A stretch of 64,000 nucleotides of DNA, from contig NC_049996.1 of the NCBI RefSeq assembly GCF_000003815.2, positions 2,404,350 to 2,468,349 on the forward strand, written 5' to 3'. The stretch comes from Branchiostoma floridae (lineage: Eukaryota > Chordata > Leptocardii > Amphioxiformes > Branchiostomatidae). A program made the translations under genes and the position numbers. Below are positions 36,191 to 46,455 of this stretch, one piece after another; position 1 is the first letter of the stretch; every line of letters starts with the position of its first letter. Under the pieces are notes generated by a model, which saw only the letters and a program-made list of their open reading frames with translations, did not search any database and had not been told where the DNA came from.

Positions 36191-37149
36191 TAGGCAAGTG
36201 TGATCTACCTGGCAAGCTAACTGTGGTGTCTACAAAGTTAACTTGGAAGTTGGAGGGATAAGTGGTACAGACCAGATTGCAGACTCAGCTTCTTAAAGCT
36301 ATGCTACGGAGTTTTTTGCGCTCAAATTTGAAATATTCTAGAACTAAGAAATCTCAGATTTACTACCACTTTTTGACACTTTTTGACACTTTTGTGTCAT
36401 TATTTCACGTTTGCAACGTAAATGATTAGCCTACAAAGCATTCTGCTCTAAACTCGCTTTAACCTGTTGACCTCCCTAGTTAGACCCTCCTGTTTGTAAG
36501 CAACAGCATGCTTGCCACCAGTAGGTCCCCCTCACACTGGGCCTCCAGGAAGAGCGGCTTTGGCCGACAGGGCTATTCAGCCAAAATAAAGGTTATGTAT
36601 GATGCATGTATGCATGTAATGCTGTGCATTTGTAAAATGTCCATTTCATCATGCAGATTAGATCCTGATTTACGCAATACGCATCTGATCATGTCAATCA
36701 TTACCTACGCTATCTACATACTAATAACCATGCCGATATATCCACTTTTGTTATTCTCTTTTTAAGTCTGAAGCAAAATGTACCGTCGCTAGCTTTTCTA
36801 GCTGAAGACTCTCGTAATGTTGATGGGCATGTATGTTTAGCCTTGTGTTTCCCGAAAAAAATTGGTAGGTAGGGATTGTCTTCTTCTTTTTAGCTAAAGA
36901 TATCCCAAATATACAGTTTAGCAACGTAGAACTGAAATGCATCAGACGCTAATATTTTCAACATCACAATATAATAATGATAATTTATCTAAGCTATCTA
37001 TAAGCACAGGTGTATCGATAAATTGAACCAAAAAAATATCTCCTTTATTGCACATTTTGCCCCACTGGACTAAGTACAGGTCACATGGTAACAATCATAT
37101 ACATGTAACAATGGAAACAATCATATACATTCTGTATGTGCATATATAC

Positions 37150-37482
37150 GTCGAATCTACTCTAGTACATTCAACTTCCTTTCGCGTGATTGCATAAATA
37201 TAGCTAGCTGTCTGGTTGGTCAGAGTTGGTTTATCAAAAGCTGTAAGGAATATAAATTTCTCTTTACTGCATCTTTGTATTCAAGTATCTGAAGTGGGGA
37301 AATCTACTTTTAAGTACATAGTCAAATAGAATACCTCTATCGCTATTATACAAAGGACAATCTACAGTAAAATGCACTTTATCTTCTACTGTACCTAAAC
37401 TACAAGGTTGTATGTGGTTCTGAATGAAGATCTTTGTTTTACATAGGAGGGTAGATTGATGAAAAACTTTCACCATCTTCAA
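37150..37482 (-). pseudogene. LINE C-terminal relic
   Basis: The minus-strand frame contains CSLGTVEDKVHFTVDCPLYNS followed by a frameshifted EKFIFLTAFDK segment. A Cys-rich C..G.VED..HF...CPLY motif ends many LINE polyproteins. Its break and isolation indicate an old fragment. The rest of the LINE is not visible nearby. Confidence 0.5.
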
Positions 37483-37574
37483 AGATGTCTTTCAAGTCAA
37501 AGTTCCTTCCCTGATGGCGGCGCCCATCTCCGTTTCAGTAGCCCTGGGCTACACAACTTTGTGCAATCACTAAA

Positions 37575-37760
37575 GCAGGGGGCTAGTCCACTGGTAGTGG
37601 TGTGTGTTCAACTTCCATACTCTTTCCCGAATGCTGAGTGCTAAGCAGAGAAAGCAGCATGTACCATTTTTAAAGTCTTTGGTATGACACGGCCGGAGAT
37701 CGAACTCACGACCTACCGAATGCAAGGAGAACACTCTACTCACTCGGCCACTGCCCCGGT
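37575..37760 (-). mobile_element. tRNA-derived SINE, minus strand
   Basis: On the minus strand, GGGGCAGTGGCCGAGTGAGT resembles the A-box end of a leucine or serine tRNA, and GTGAGTTCGATCTCCGG resembles a B box. A body of about 110 bp follows. It sits just downstream of the transporter stop codon. It could be a decayed tRNA gene, but the body and missing acceptor pairing favour a SINE. Confidence 0.55.
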
Positions 37761-37812
37761 TACAAAAAAAGGTGTTTTTCATTGCAAAATAATATACAAT
37801 TTCCAGAAATGT

Positions 37813-40800
37813 TCACACAGACGTTTCATATACCAGTAGAATGTCAGTTTCACCGTTCACGTTATGCGCTGTGTTCGTCAGTGTACATGAAGTGTCCGCC
37901 GGGCGTTTCTTTCTGAGCCGCAGAAGGAACGGCAAGAGTCCGGCCAGCAGGAACCCAGCGCCTGCCTGCAGGAAAGTGGCGTCGTAACTTTTGGTCACGT
38001 CGAACAGCCAGCCTGGACAAACATAGCCGCCAGATTAATTTGGGACAAATATTGAACTTTGGACAAACATTTCTAACCCTTTAAAGGTAATACTCACGAG
38101 GTTGATACTTTGTGGAAAGCTTCCATGATACTCTACGGATCATAATGACCCCCAGCGGGGGGAAAATCTCCAGATTTTCCGCAAAATCTGGAGATTCGTT
38201 CTTAAAATCTGGAGATTATTTCCAAATGTCTCCAGATTGTTTTAAACGATCTCCAGATTATTTCCAGCAATCTGGAGATTTTTCTACATTGTTTGCAAAT
38301 AAATCTCCAGATTGTTTGGAACAATCTCCAGATTTTTTCTATGTTAGTGTCAAAATTAATGTATAGTCTTACTTTAGATTAATATCAATCAATAAGAATA
38401 TTAATCAGAATGGTTTTATGGTTATGTCAGCTTAACAGTCAAACCTGCCTTAAGCGACCACTCATGGAACCGGAGCAATGTGGTCGCTATAGACAGGGGG
38501 TACAATAGAAAAAATGTTGATCAACTGACCAGGAGCAACAAGTTACACATTATTTCCGTACCCAGTAATCTTTCTCATCTCGTCATCATTGTCTCGATCG
38601 TCTCAGATCGAACTGAAAGGCCTATTCTCTGATAAGATGACAGCTGGTTTGTGGCGAAGCCCACGGGAACTGGAAGTGACGGTTGAGCTAGTAGAGTGCA
38701 GACAAGAGGCGGTTTGCCGGCGCCGTTGGATGTCTCTGCGTAGGAGAATGATTCATCTTTACTTACCTGCAAATGGCGGTCCAGACAGCGACGCCAACCC
38801 CTGTACTGCCATCAGAATTCCAATTGCACTGGGGAGACGTCTGGGACCGACGAGTTCGGCCATTGCCGTCAGTGAGGTCGGGACAAATACACCAAAGCAC
38901 ACCCCGTGCGCTATCGCGTACGCCACGAGCGCCGGGTACGTCTTGGCTAGCGGAGACAGGAGGTTGGAGATGCCCAGCAGACACAGGCTGAGTCCGTACT
39001 GATCCAAGCGGCCGAACCTGGAGTTGTCCGGGATGGCACCGACTGCTAACCTGCTAATCTGTTCATGAGAGAATCGTTGTAAGGCTTAGGTCACATTTCC
39101 AAACCGGGGCCCGGCCGGGCAGCTTTCGGGAGCGAAAAGAATGACATAAAATACATTAAAATGTCAAAATAAGATTCACGGGCATGATTTGTGTATACAT
39201 ATTGAAACCGAATTAGCAGGAATCAAGCACGAATTTTGCAAATACTTCATTCCGGCTGATTCTGCTTGATTCCTGCTAATTCGGTTTCAGTGTGAAGCCC
39301 TATACACCTTTCTGACGTGGCGCCCATGATAGATTGAAGACGAGGTCAATGAGGCAAAGAGACAAAACTTATCCATAAAATCAGCTCCCATTTAGTTTTT
39401 CCCCAGACCACACAAATTTTCACAATATATGAACAAATAATAAGTATTATAACTAGTGTTATGCAGCGTAATATGTAGCAATTTAGACTCGCGTACTAAT
39501 CCCATAGTCCCTTAAGAGATGCAAAATAAAAACACAATATTGCAAATATTTGACAGACATGCAGCCATTCTCTTATTGGTCAATTTCCTAATTTCCATGC
39601 TATCATTGGTTGAACTGCTAATTATGATGGGCAGTCTTTTGTTTGCCTCAATGAACTCGTTTTAGATCTATCATGGCCGCCGCGTGAGAAAGGTGTATAA
39701 CCGACTGACCATGTCTGCGATGGAGATGACAGACAGGAGGGAGGCTGCGGTGTAGTCCTCGATCTGAAGCTGCTTGGCCCGAGGAACGATGTACATCGGC
39801 GGCACTATGACACCGAACGACACTAGAAACAACGTCGTCATGAACACGGCCACAGCAGGTATCTTCATCACTTTAAAGTCCATCTGCGCCCAGAATGTTC
39901 TGAGAAACCTTATTGTGACTGATGACCATTTCATTTTCGTGTCAGTTTCCAGGACGGTTTCCTTGTCTTTCATTTTGTTGTTCGAAGCCTTCGTAGGTCC
40001 ATTTTCGACTTCCCTGTCTCTGTTGCTAGGGGCTTTCGTAGGTTCATTTTGGACTTTCATGTCTCTGTCGCTCGGGGCCTTCGTAGGTTCATTTTCGACT
40101 AACCTGTCTCTGTCGCTCGGGTCCTTCGTAAGTCCATTTTCGACGTTCATGTCTCTGTCGCTCGGGGTCTTCGTAGGTCCATTTTCGACTTTCCTGTCTC
40201 TGTCGCTCGGGGCCTTCGTAGGTTCATTTTCGACTTTCCTGTCTCTGTAAGCCTCCAGAGGCCTGATCAAAGCTCCCGCTACCACCATATTTAGCATGAC
40301 GCCGCCTATGATGAGTAGAGCCCCCTTCAGACCGTACTCGTCCATCAGATACTGGAAGAGCGGTGGGAACGACATAGAAGTGACACTGGATCCCAGCATG
40401 GTCAAGCTGTTAGCAAGCGCGCGTCTTTTGGTGAAATACTGCCCGACAATCGCTAGGGTGGGACTAAGGGTGAGGGCATATCCAAGACCTGTTTGGAAAA
40501 CAACAAATACAGACTTATTTCATCTGATTTTAGGTCGTCATAATTTGTGTTGAATCATGTAAATTTTCATTGAAAATATTGATGTTTGATTTTTTGCTCC
40601 TTCCTCCTGTTGAAGACAATTTTTGGATCATATGAGTCGTCCACAAATAGTTTGAGAAATACCCTAGACCGACCTACCTGTCAGACATCCTATTCCTAAG
40701 TACAGGTGAAACATGCGGGTTGCGAATCCGCTGATGATGTAGCCTGCTGCCGACAGCACCCCTCCCAGCATGACGGTGGGGCGGAAACCTATGGTGCTCG

Positions 40801-41632
40801 CCAGGGCTGTACCAACCGGAGCTGCGGAGAAAATATACTGAGGCTTAAGCTAAGGGCACAACGTGCTCTCTACGTGTCAAAACGTGGGCATGCAATCTTT
40901 TGGGATCCGTAAGTGGTAAGATGTCTTTAAAAGCAACGAATATAGGCTACCCCGTGGATAAAGGTGAATTAACATTACATGTAATCAGGTGGGTGAATAA
41001 TGACGAAGTTGAACTAACTTAGGGGTTAGAGCGTTCGACTCGGCATCTAGAGGTCCTGAGTTCGATCCCCGCCGTGCCCCCGACGTTGTGTCCTTGGGAA
41101 AGGCACTTTACACGACGTTCCCCACTTCACCCAGGTGTAAAAATGGGTACCTGACTTCGATCGAGGAGGTAAAAGAAAAAAGACTACATTTACCTTCTGT
41201 CTCTACTGTATATGTGGCACTGTTAAGGCATAAGTTACTAACTTGAGTGCAGTGCCACATTGTCCTCGTCTGTCCAAAAGCAAATAGAACAAGCATGATG
41301 CAACTACGCATGCGGGGAAAAATTCCACAGATGCCTACGAAATATTGGGAATTCTTGTCAAACGGACGCACACTATACTAGTAGGCTAGCCCCTAAGGCG
41401 TCGCCAAAAAACACTTACATAGGAAAAGCGTGACGCCCATCAGAATAGAGGTTATCCACGCCGTCTCCGCCGAGCTGGCCTGGAACTGTCGGCTGAACGT
41501 CAGGAAGAAAACTCCGAGGGAGCGGAAGATTCCCGCCGTACAGCCACTGACGACGAACCCGCCAAACACCACCATCCAACCCCAGCCACCGTCCGGGGGC
41601 TGGGGGGAGCTCTGGGGGGTCGGGATCGTCAT
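37813..41632 (-). CDS. SLC16 (monocarboxylate transporter-like) MFS protein
   Basis: Minus-strand coding exons are 41419-41632, 40678-40821, 39710-40488, 38767-39058 and 37813-38012. All junctions are in phase and give 542 aa. MCT-family proteins are plasma-membrane 12-TM carriers that move monocarboxylates or related solutes, often with protons. The family signature DGGWGWMVVFGGFVV opens TM1. TM2-TM6 follow across exons 2-3. The central cytoplasmic loop carries six copies of a 15-residue unit (DRDRKVENEPTKAPS-like). Then come TM7-TM12, with the VSRLxVGAIPD-type loop at the 3/4 junction and a RLRKKRP stop-transfer tail. A CATTTCCAG acceptor at 41662 indicates a noncoding 5' exon upstream. Substrate cannot be inferred. 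Transposons sit within about 10 bp of the donors of exons 1 and 3. Confidence 0.92.
38165..38345 (+). repeat. Cluster of AATCTCCAGATT inverted 12-mers
   Basis: About nine copies of (A)ATCTCCAGATT or its inverse AATCTGGAGATT are spaced about 15-30 bp apart in the last intron of the transporter gene. Because the motif is close to self-complementary, the cluster can form many alternative hairpins. It opens a meaningless plus-strand frame with KSPD/KSGD repeats. Confidence 0.85.
39204..39288. repeat. Perfect 26-bp inverted repeat
   Basis: The arm at 39204-39229 (GAAACCGAATTAGCAGGAAT...) is exactly reversed at 39263-39288 with a ~33-bp loop. It lies in the intron between transporter exons 3 and 4, just before a family C MITE. 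It is probably a small foldback element. Confidence 0.85.
39303..39697. mobile_element. MITE family C, copy 2
   Basis: The ends TACACCTTTCTGACGTGGC and GCCGCGTGAGAAAGGTGTA are inverted repeats matching copy 1 at 32052. Its right end stops about 10 bp from the exon 3 splice donor of the transporter gene (GT at 39709-39708 on the minus strand). Confidence 0.8.
40010..40250 (-). repeat. 45-bp coding minisatellite in transporter exon 3
   Basis: Six in-frame units of 15 codons encode (D/N/Y)RD(R/M)xVENxPTKAPS-like repeats in the central cytoplasmic loop. Units differ mainly at charged positions, and no unit breaks the frame. Long charged loops between TM6 and TM7 are normal in the SLC16 family, but a periodic one is not typical. 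Confidence 0.9.
41005..41289 (+). mobile_element. tRNA-derived SINE, copy in transporter intron 1
   Basis: It is homologous to 6391-6653. It has GTTAGAGCGTTCGACTCGG, GAGTTCGATCCCCGCCGTG, GGGAAAGGCACTTTACACGA and ends CTGTCCAAAAGCAAATAG. A short extra block around 41160-41190 distinguishes it. Confidence 0.75.
41288..41406 (-). mobile_element. Repeat family D element, copy 2
   Basis: The minus-strand sequence matches 26862-27010 (GGCGACGCCTTAGGGGCTAG...). It ends about 11 bp from the splice donor of transporter exon 1 at 41418. Confidence 0.6.
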
Positions 41633-43295
41633 GGTGTCTCAAGGGGGGGTCTAAGTTGAACCTGGAAATGAAAGCAGAAATGCATTATAGAAATTGCTAA
41701 ACTTTCTTTCCAACACTGAATTAATATTGGGACTTACCCTAAATTTTCGGTCAAACTCCGTCGAACATGTTCACAGAATGACACTCTCTATCTCCAGCAG
41801 CGACGTCAGGAAAACGCCACTTTTGCAGGAGGGGGGCATAAGTATCAGAAAGTCTATGTCGCCCCCGTCTCTGTTGAGTGTGGGCCTGTGGGCTCTAATG
41901 TACGTACACTACCTCCTTCACTCCTCGCGCGAAGAAATCCTGTTCTGAGTCTAGGATTTTGACATATGAACTTTCAAAGATAAAAGATAAAGGCAGAAAT
42001 GTCTATACACACCCAAGATGGTAGAGCATGGAAAATTTGGCTTTAGTTGGAGCCATAATCAGCTTTCTATTTCAGCTATTCTTCACAAACTGGTGTCACT
42101 AATGCAGACTTGATTATTTAACACATTTATTTAGCCCTGAATAGTATTTTAGGACAGAAAACGTGATAGTTGGAAAAGTTGTGATGACTTGTTTTCGAAC
42201 GGTTATTTCAGTAACTGTCTATATACTAGTGAAATAATGTGATAAAGGGGTGTTATCACATTTTTTCTCTAGTAGACACAAATTTAGACCAAATTCTAAA
42301 AATCTCCATTAGTGAAATAATCGGATAGAGGGGGGCTATCACATTTTTCGCTAATAGACACTTTTTCTTTAAAGATTGTCTACTGTTGAAATAATATGAT
42401 ATCATTGTGTCAACCATTATCACGTGTGAAAGTAGTTAACACGGTTTTCGACTGAACTAAAATAATGTAATAAATAGGAACTTCTACTAGTGCCCAATCT
42501 GCCACGGCCATCGAACGCACGCGATCACACAAGGTTCAAGGTCCAAGTCCCAAGGTCGATTAATTACGCTGTTTAAAACTTTTTTCTCCACTTCATTAGT
42601 TTTCTGTCAATTTTAACAAGATCTTTAAATTGCTCTTTAAGTCTTGGCTTGTATAGCGATGTCTTCAGCGACATATAACACCTCTTTTAGGAGAGAAAAT
42701 GTTGTTGTTGATGTTACATATTCATTTCTCCATAGGACATACCTTTGTAACACGACAGCGCGGCAGGCCAGAGTTCAGGTATGGGTTGAACTCTAAAGGT
42801 GCCCTATCACTGCACTTGCGTCACTGCGGGGTTCGTTCACGTGTCGTGTTTTGTTTTTTTCTCCGATTTTTTTTATAATTTAGATACTGCGTAATACGTG
42901 AAAGTATGACTTAGAAGACAACAAAATACACAAAAAGTAAGAAAATTCGTTCTTTACCTCTGAAATTGGTTGAGCATCTTTCCAACCCCGCAGTGACGCA
43001 AGCGTGACGCAAGTGCAGTGAGAGTGCACCTTAACTCACTGCACTAGAGCTTGTAGCCGGCCTATTGAGTTTGTCCCGCCAGCGACGAAACCTAATCCTA
43101 CCCCGTAACATTCCCCCGCCCTGCGTTAATTAACTGGGCGGACGGCTACCTCTACAGCACCGTAGAGAAAACGGCGAACGCCCGATGGTATGGTTACCAG
43201 ACTAGTCACCTGTCTGATTCTAAGTGTTGTAGGGCGCCGAAGTGACTGGCCTTCGGTGGGCAAATGGCCTTTTTGACGAAGGTAGCTAGTCCAAG

Positions 43296-43600
43296 TCTTC
43301 CTACGGGGTATGGATTTCGAAAAAAATGGGAATAGTTCACCAGGAAAGTCACTATTAATTCCTTGGTCCGCAGGGAGTTTATCCTACGGGGCCCCAAAGC
43401 AGTCAGCCCGCCGACTTAAGCCCGAAGTCGCTACCCTTACGTAGCCATAGCTCCTTCGGGCTTTTAAAAACTCCCGGAGCGCTAATATGAGGTCGGCGGT
43501 CTGACTGCCTTGGGGTCCCGCGGAATAAACTCGCTAGCTACCCGCTAGTAACAATTCCCACTCCCGCCAAACTCACCTGGCAAATATTCTCCCTATATTC
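43296..43600. repeat. Repeat family E with ~40-bp inverted arms
   Basis: The arm at 43377-43416 (GTTTATCCTACGGGGCCCCA...) is inverted at 43490-43530 (...TGGGGTCCCGCGGAATAAAC). A second hairpin GCCCGAAG/CTTCGGGC is nested inside. The outer part resembles 31045-31195. It is probably a foldback DNA transposon. Confidence 0.65.
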
Positions 43601-44497
43601 AGCGTTGTTGACATCAGTCTTGCAGAGACTAGCAACTAACTATTCAGCCAATTGAAGGCTACAAATATCACTCTTATACACGTTGCATGGTTATGATGAA
43701 ACAGCGATATGCCGTCATATCGGTCAACCCGGAAGAAGGAGTGACGTGCTAGTAGCTGTTTTGAGCCTATTGGACCAAACCAAGAGCTATGCTTAGGGGG
43801 AGGGGTGTATCTAAAGACTAGCCGTATAGAAATTCTTGCAAATGAATTTGATGAGACTGGACATAGTCGGCTATCATTTGAGGGTAAGTTTGTATGGATT
43901 GAATTTTTAATTCTTGAGATAATGACACGCTTGTTTCCTCCACTTCCCCATTGGATTACAATTTTTTAAATGTATTAAAAGAGGTTACTGGGGGAAAATG
44001 TACTTATACCGGCCAGGTTTGAACTTGATTTAACACACGCATAAATTTTTTCAGTTGGTTGGTTTGGTTTGGTTTGGCTCCGACATAGATACATTGTTGA
44101 AATCGAAGTTGACGATTTTCGTCAAAAAGGCGTAACAACCGGTTGTCATTTATATAACACAACACGAAAAATTAGAAAACTTTACAAACTTTATAGAATT
44201 GTTTCCAATTCGATTTTGGTAAAAGTCATTTTTTTTATTAGGAAATGCAAGGTCACCAAATGTGGTGGCTCTAGCGTAAGGGGGCGGCCTGAATAGGGTT
44301 AAGATAATGGCTAAAATGGAGCTTGTAGCTTACGATATACTAGTTATTATTGTTAAGATTGAACATCGAACATGTCGTGTGCTTTGTCAGTCAAAATTGA
44401 AAGTATGACAATAAAACGTAAAAATATGGAAAACATCTAAGCAATACGTTTTGACAAGTAAGTAATATACAGAAATAGATTGATCGAACCGTGTCAG

Positions 44498-44720
44498 ATC
44501 GTGTGGAGTAATCGGCAGCGCTTTGGGCTAGGACCGTCCCACGGATAGGACGTTAAATGGAGGTCCCGTGTTTGAGGAGAGCCACACCTCACGCACGTTG
44601 AAGATCCCGCCGCACTTCTCGAAAAGAGTAGGGTTCCTTCCCGATGTGAGTGGATCAAACCTTACAGTCTGGGTTGACATCTTTCAAATGTGATACCCAC
44701 CTGTTATGTCAATCCTTCCA
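44498..44720 (+). repeat. SINE-like repeat
   Basis: GTGGAGTAATCGGCAGCGC, CCCACGGATAGGACGTTAAAT, a GAGGTCCCGTGTTTGAGGA segment and an AGGGTTCCTTCCCGATGTG segment form a block of the kind dispersed in amphioxus DNA. A degenerate relative of the middle part is near 58380-58460. Confidence 0.45.
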
Positions 44721-44759
44721 CAAATGTGGTAAAACTTAACTAAAAAAATAACCCCTTAC

Positions 44760-45000
44760 TTGTTTTATCCGTCGTGGAATGTGTGTCAATAGGAGATTCA
44801 CTTTTGATTTTTGAACATCGTCCGTGATCTTTGTCACAAAAGTCAGTCGTAACGTACGATGACGACTCACTCTGCTGCAAGGATGCGTCATATAACATTT
44901 GATCGGAGTGTAAATCTTCGATCATGCTGTCCTCCGTAAAGGATGAAGGAGAATCCCCCCCCCTCCAAAAAAAACCACTTTCCATAATCCCTAGCCGATT
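44760..45000 (-). other. Weak candidate coding first exon
   Basis: A minus-strand frame encodes an acidic, serine-rich segment (GDSPSSFTEDSMIEDL..., KIKSESPIDTHS). It ends at a good donor, ACAA|GTAAGG, at 44760/44759. The composition looks like a disordered activator-type region rather than random AT-rich translation. No following exon was found before the transporter gene. It could be an alternative 5' exon of the transporter transcript, or chance. Confidence 0.2.
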
Positions 45001-45554
45001 ACTGCATTTAAAAAATGGGGTCACGAGCTTTTAGAATATCTTTGGTAACTGTTGGTCTCTTATAATGATATAATGGTTTGTTGTGAGCGTGTTTTTTTGC
45101 CAATGCGGAAGGATTTGGAAAGTATGAAAACAGTGTGATATACCCGGAAGTTCACCTTGGCCACGCCACGCCCCTTTGTCTTGTTTACGTTTTAATTAAG
45201 TTTTACATTCTGTTACATCCTTTATTTTACGCTATTTCAGAACGGAGTATATTAAAAATAAATCGATTTTCATAGTAGACTTTCATGCCCAGCATCACGT
45301 AGTTAACTTAAACGTGAAACTATATATTTTGTAGCAGAACTATTTGCGGATTCGCGGACGGAAACTTGAACACTAACGCAGGGTGATCACAGTTCGTACC
45401 AAAACCCAACAGGTAACAACATGATATGCTGATATCTATCGATCGACCATCATTGGTATCATAATCCATAAGTTTCTGACTTTTTGAGCGTACAATACGG
45501 ACTCGTCTGTCTTCAGATGATCAACAGAACTCTGTAAACAATTCTTCAAGTGTG

Positions 45555-45589
45555 TCGGTCTTCCGGCCAGGCAAGTTACATTCAATCAG
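45555..45589 (+). other. Noncoding first exon of DED-NHL copy 2
   Basis: GGTCTTCCGGCCAGGCAAG followed by TTACATTCAATCAG and the donor GTGAGTAG matches the minus-strand sequence next to the donor at 25826. It would splice to the acceptor TTTCATTTCAG at 46454, one base before the ATG. The 5' limit is unknown. Confidence 0.55.
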
Positions 45590-45967
45590 GTGAGTAGCTA
45601 TTAGAACATGGCGCCACACTCGACGGCCATTTTTGCCATTTTGGGTACTTAACTCTGAAGTCTTAAGTTAACCTTGAGACATTTGTTGTACTTATATACG
45701 TATCAAATACTTGTTATTATGGCGAATTAGCGGATCAAAACATTGTGACATATAATATTACAAAAAAAACAATTAGAGTTCCACGAGGTGCAACTTTCCA
45801 CTGTAAGGGGGTATCAGGTTACCGAAATGGCATGTTTTTTTAATCTATCACGCATGTCCGTTGCGTGAAAAAGGTGTGTATCGTTAGGTAATTTATTCAA
45901 ATCATGTCGATGCATTTTGTGATCATTCACAGGTCATTATATGCTGCTTTAAATCGTGTATGTGCAG

Positions 45968-46402
45968 TAGGGCCCAGGGTATCGGTACAGCGTACCAGTA
46001 CAAAACCGTTTTTTCTTATTGGACCGGTCCAGAAAATCCGTACCTAGAAAAATTAGGTGGACCGGATGTTGGACCGATTAGAAAATTAACATATTATTTT
46101 ATCAGGCATTCACACATTTTGGCGCTTGCAGGTGGAAGAAAATAACAAAAGTGAAGTAGAGTAGAGTTTATAGTAATTTCTACCAAGTTTTACAACCCAA
46201 TCCTACAGGTGCAATTACGTTGTAGGATTTTAATACGCCAGTGTAAGTCTAATACTCCACCAAACAGATTTGTTTGTAGTGAAATGGACCATTGGTATGA
46301 GCCAATTACTGCATCAGGTCCAGGTTCAAGTCCGGACCTGGACCTGAACCTGGACCTGAACCGGACCTGGACCTGAATTTTCTGTACCGGTACCCAGCCC
46401 TA
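45968..46402. mobile_element. hAT-like element with TAGGGC ends
   Basis: The ends TAGGGCCCAGGGTATCGG and CCGGTACCCAGCCCTA are inverted repeats. Near the right end GGTCCAGGTTC/GGACCTGGACCTGAA motifs alternate. A fragment of the same repeat is at 59240-59337. It sits in the 5' UTR intron of DED-NHL copy 2, about 50 bp before the acceptor. Confidence 0.6.
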
Positions 46403-46455
46403 AAGTGCAGGATGTTATATTTAATTGAATTAAGATTTTGATGTTTCATTTCAGA

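Larger units (their letters stand above)
31010..37812. other. Gene-free, repeat-rich interval with satellite
   Basis: I see no complete gene. The interval holds the RTK promoter side, a repeat E element (31045-31195), a family C MITE (32052-32445), a LINE fragment (33700-33945), a ~203-bp satellite array (33946-36190), a LINE C-terminal relic (37150-37482) and a minus-strand SINE (37575-37760). Stretches 31200-32050, 32450-33700 and 36200-37100 show nothing recognisable. Confidence 0.65.
41633..46455. other. Intergenic, repeat-bearing interval between transporter and DED-NHL copy 2
   Basis: It holds the transporter 5' UTR acceptor (exon start 41661), a degenerate ~95-bp tandem pair at 42200-42370, a large inverted repeat (43296-43600) and a SINE-like segment (44498-44720). 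A weak exon candidate (44760-45000), the noncoding first exon of DED-NHL copy 2 (45589) and a hAT-like element (45968-46402) complete it. Nothing recognisable is seen in 42450-43200 or 43650-44480. Confidence 0.55.

Noticed and set aside
37580-37760. Leucine/serine-type tRNA on the minus strand
   Set aside because: Box-like motifs exist, but flanking sequence does not pair as an acceptor stem; a SINE is more likely.
38112-38366. 84-codon frame with KSPD/KSGD repeats
   Set aside because: Created by the AATCTCCAGATT cluster in an intron; no flanking splice logic or family match.
39774-40250. 158-codon plus-strand frame with LSLGAFVGSFST repeats
   Set aside because: It is the antisense shadow of the transporter's coding repeat.
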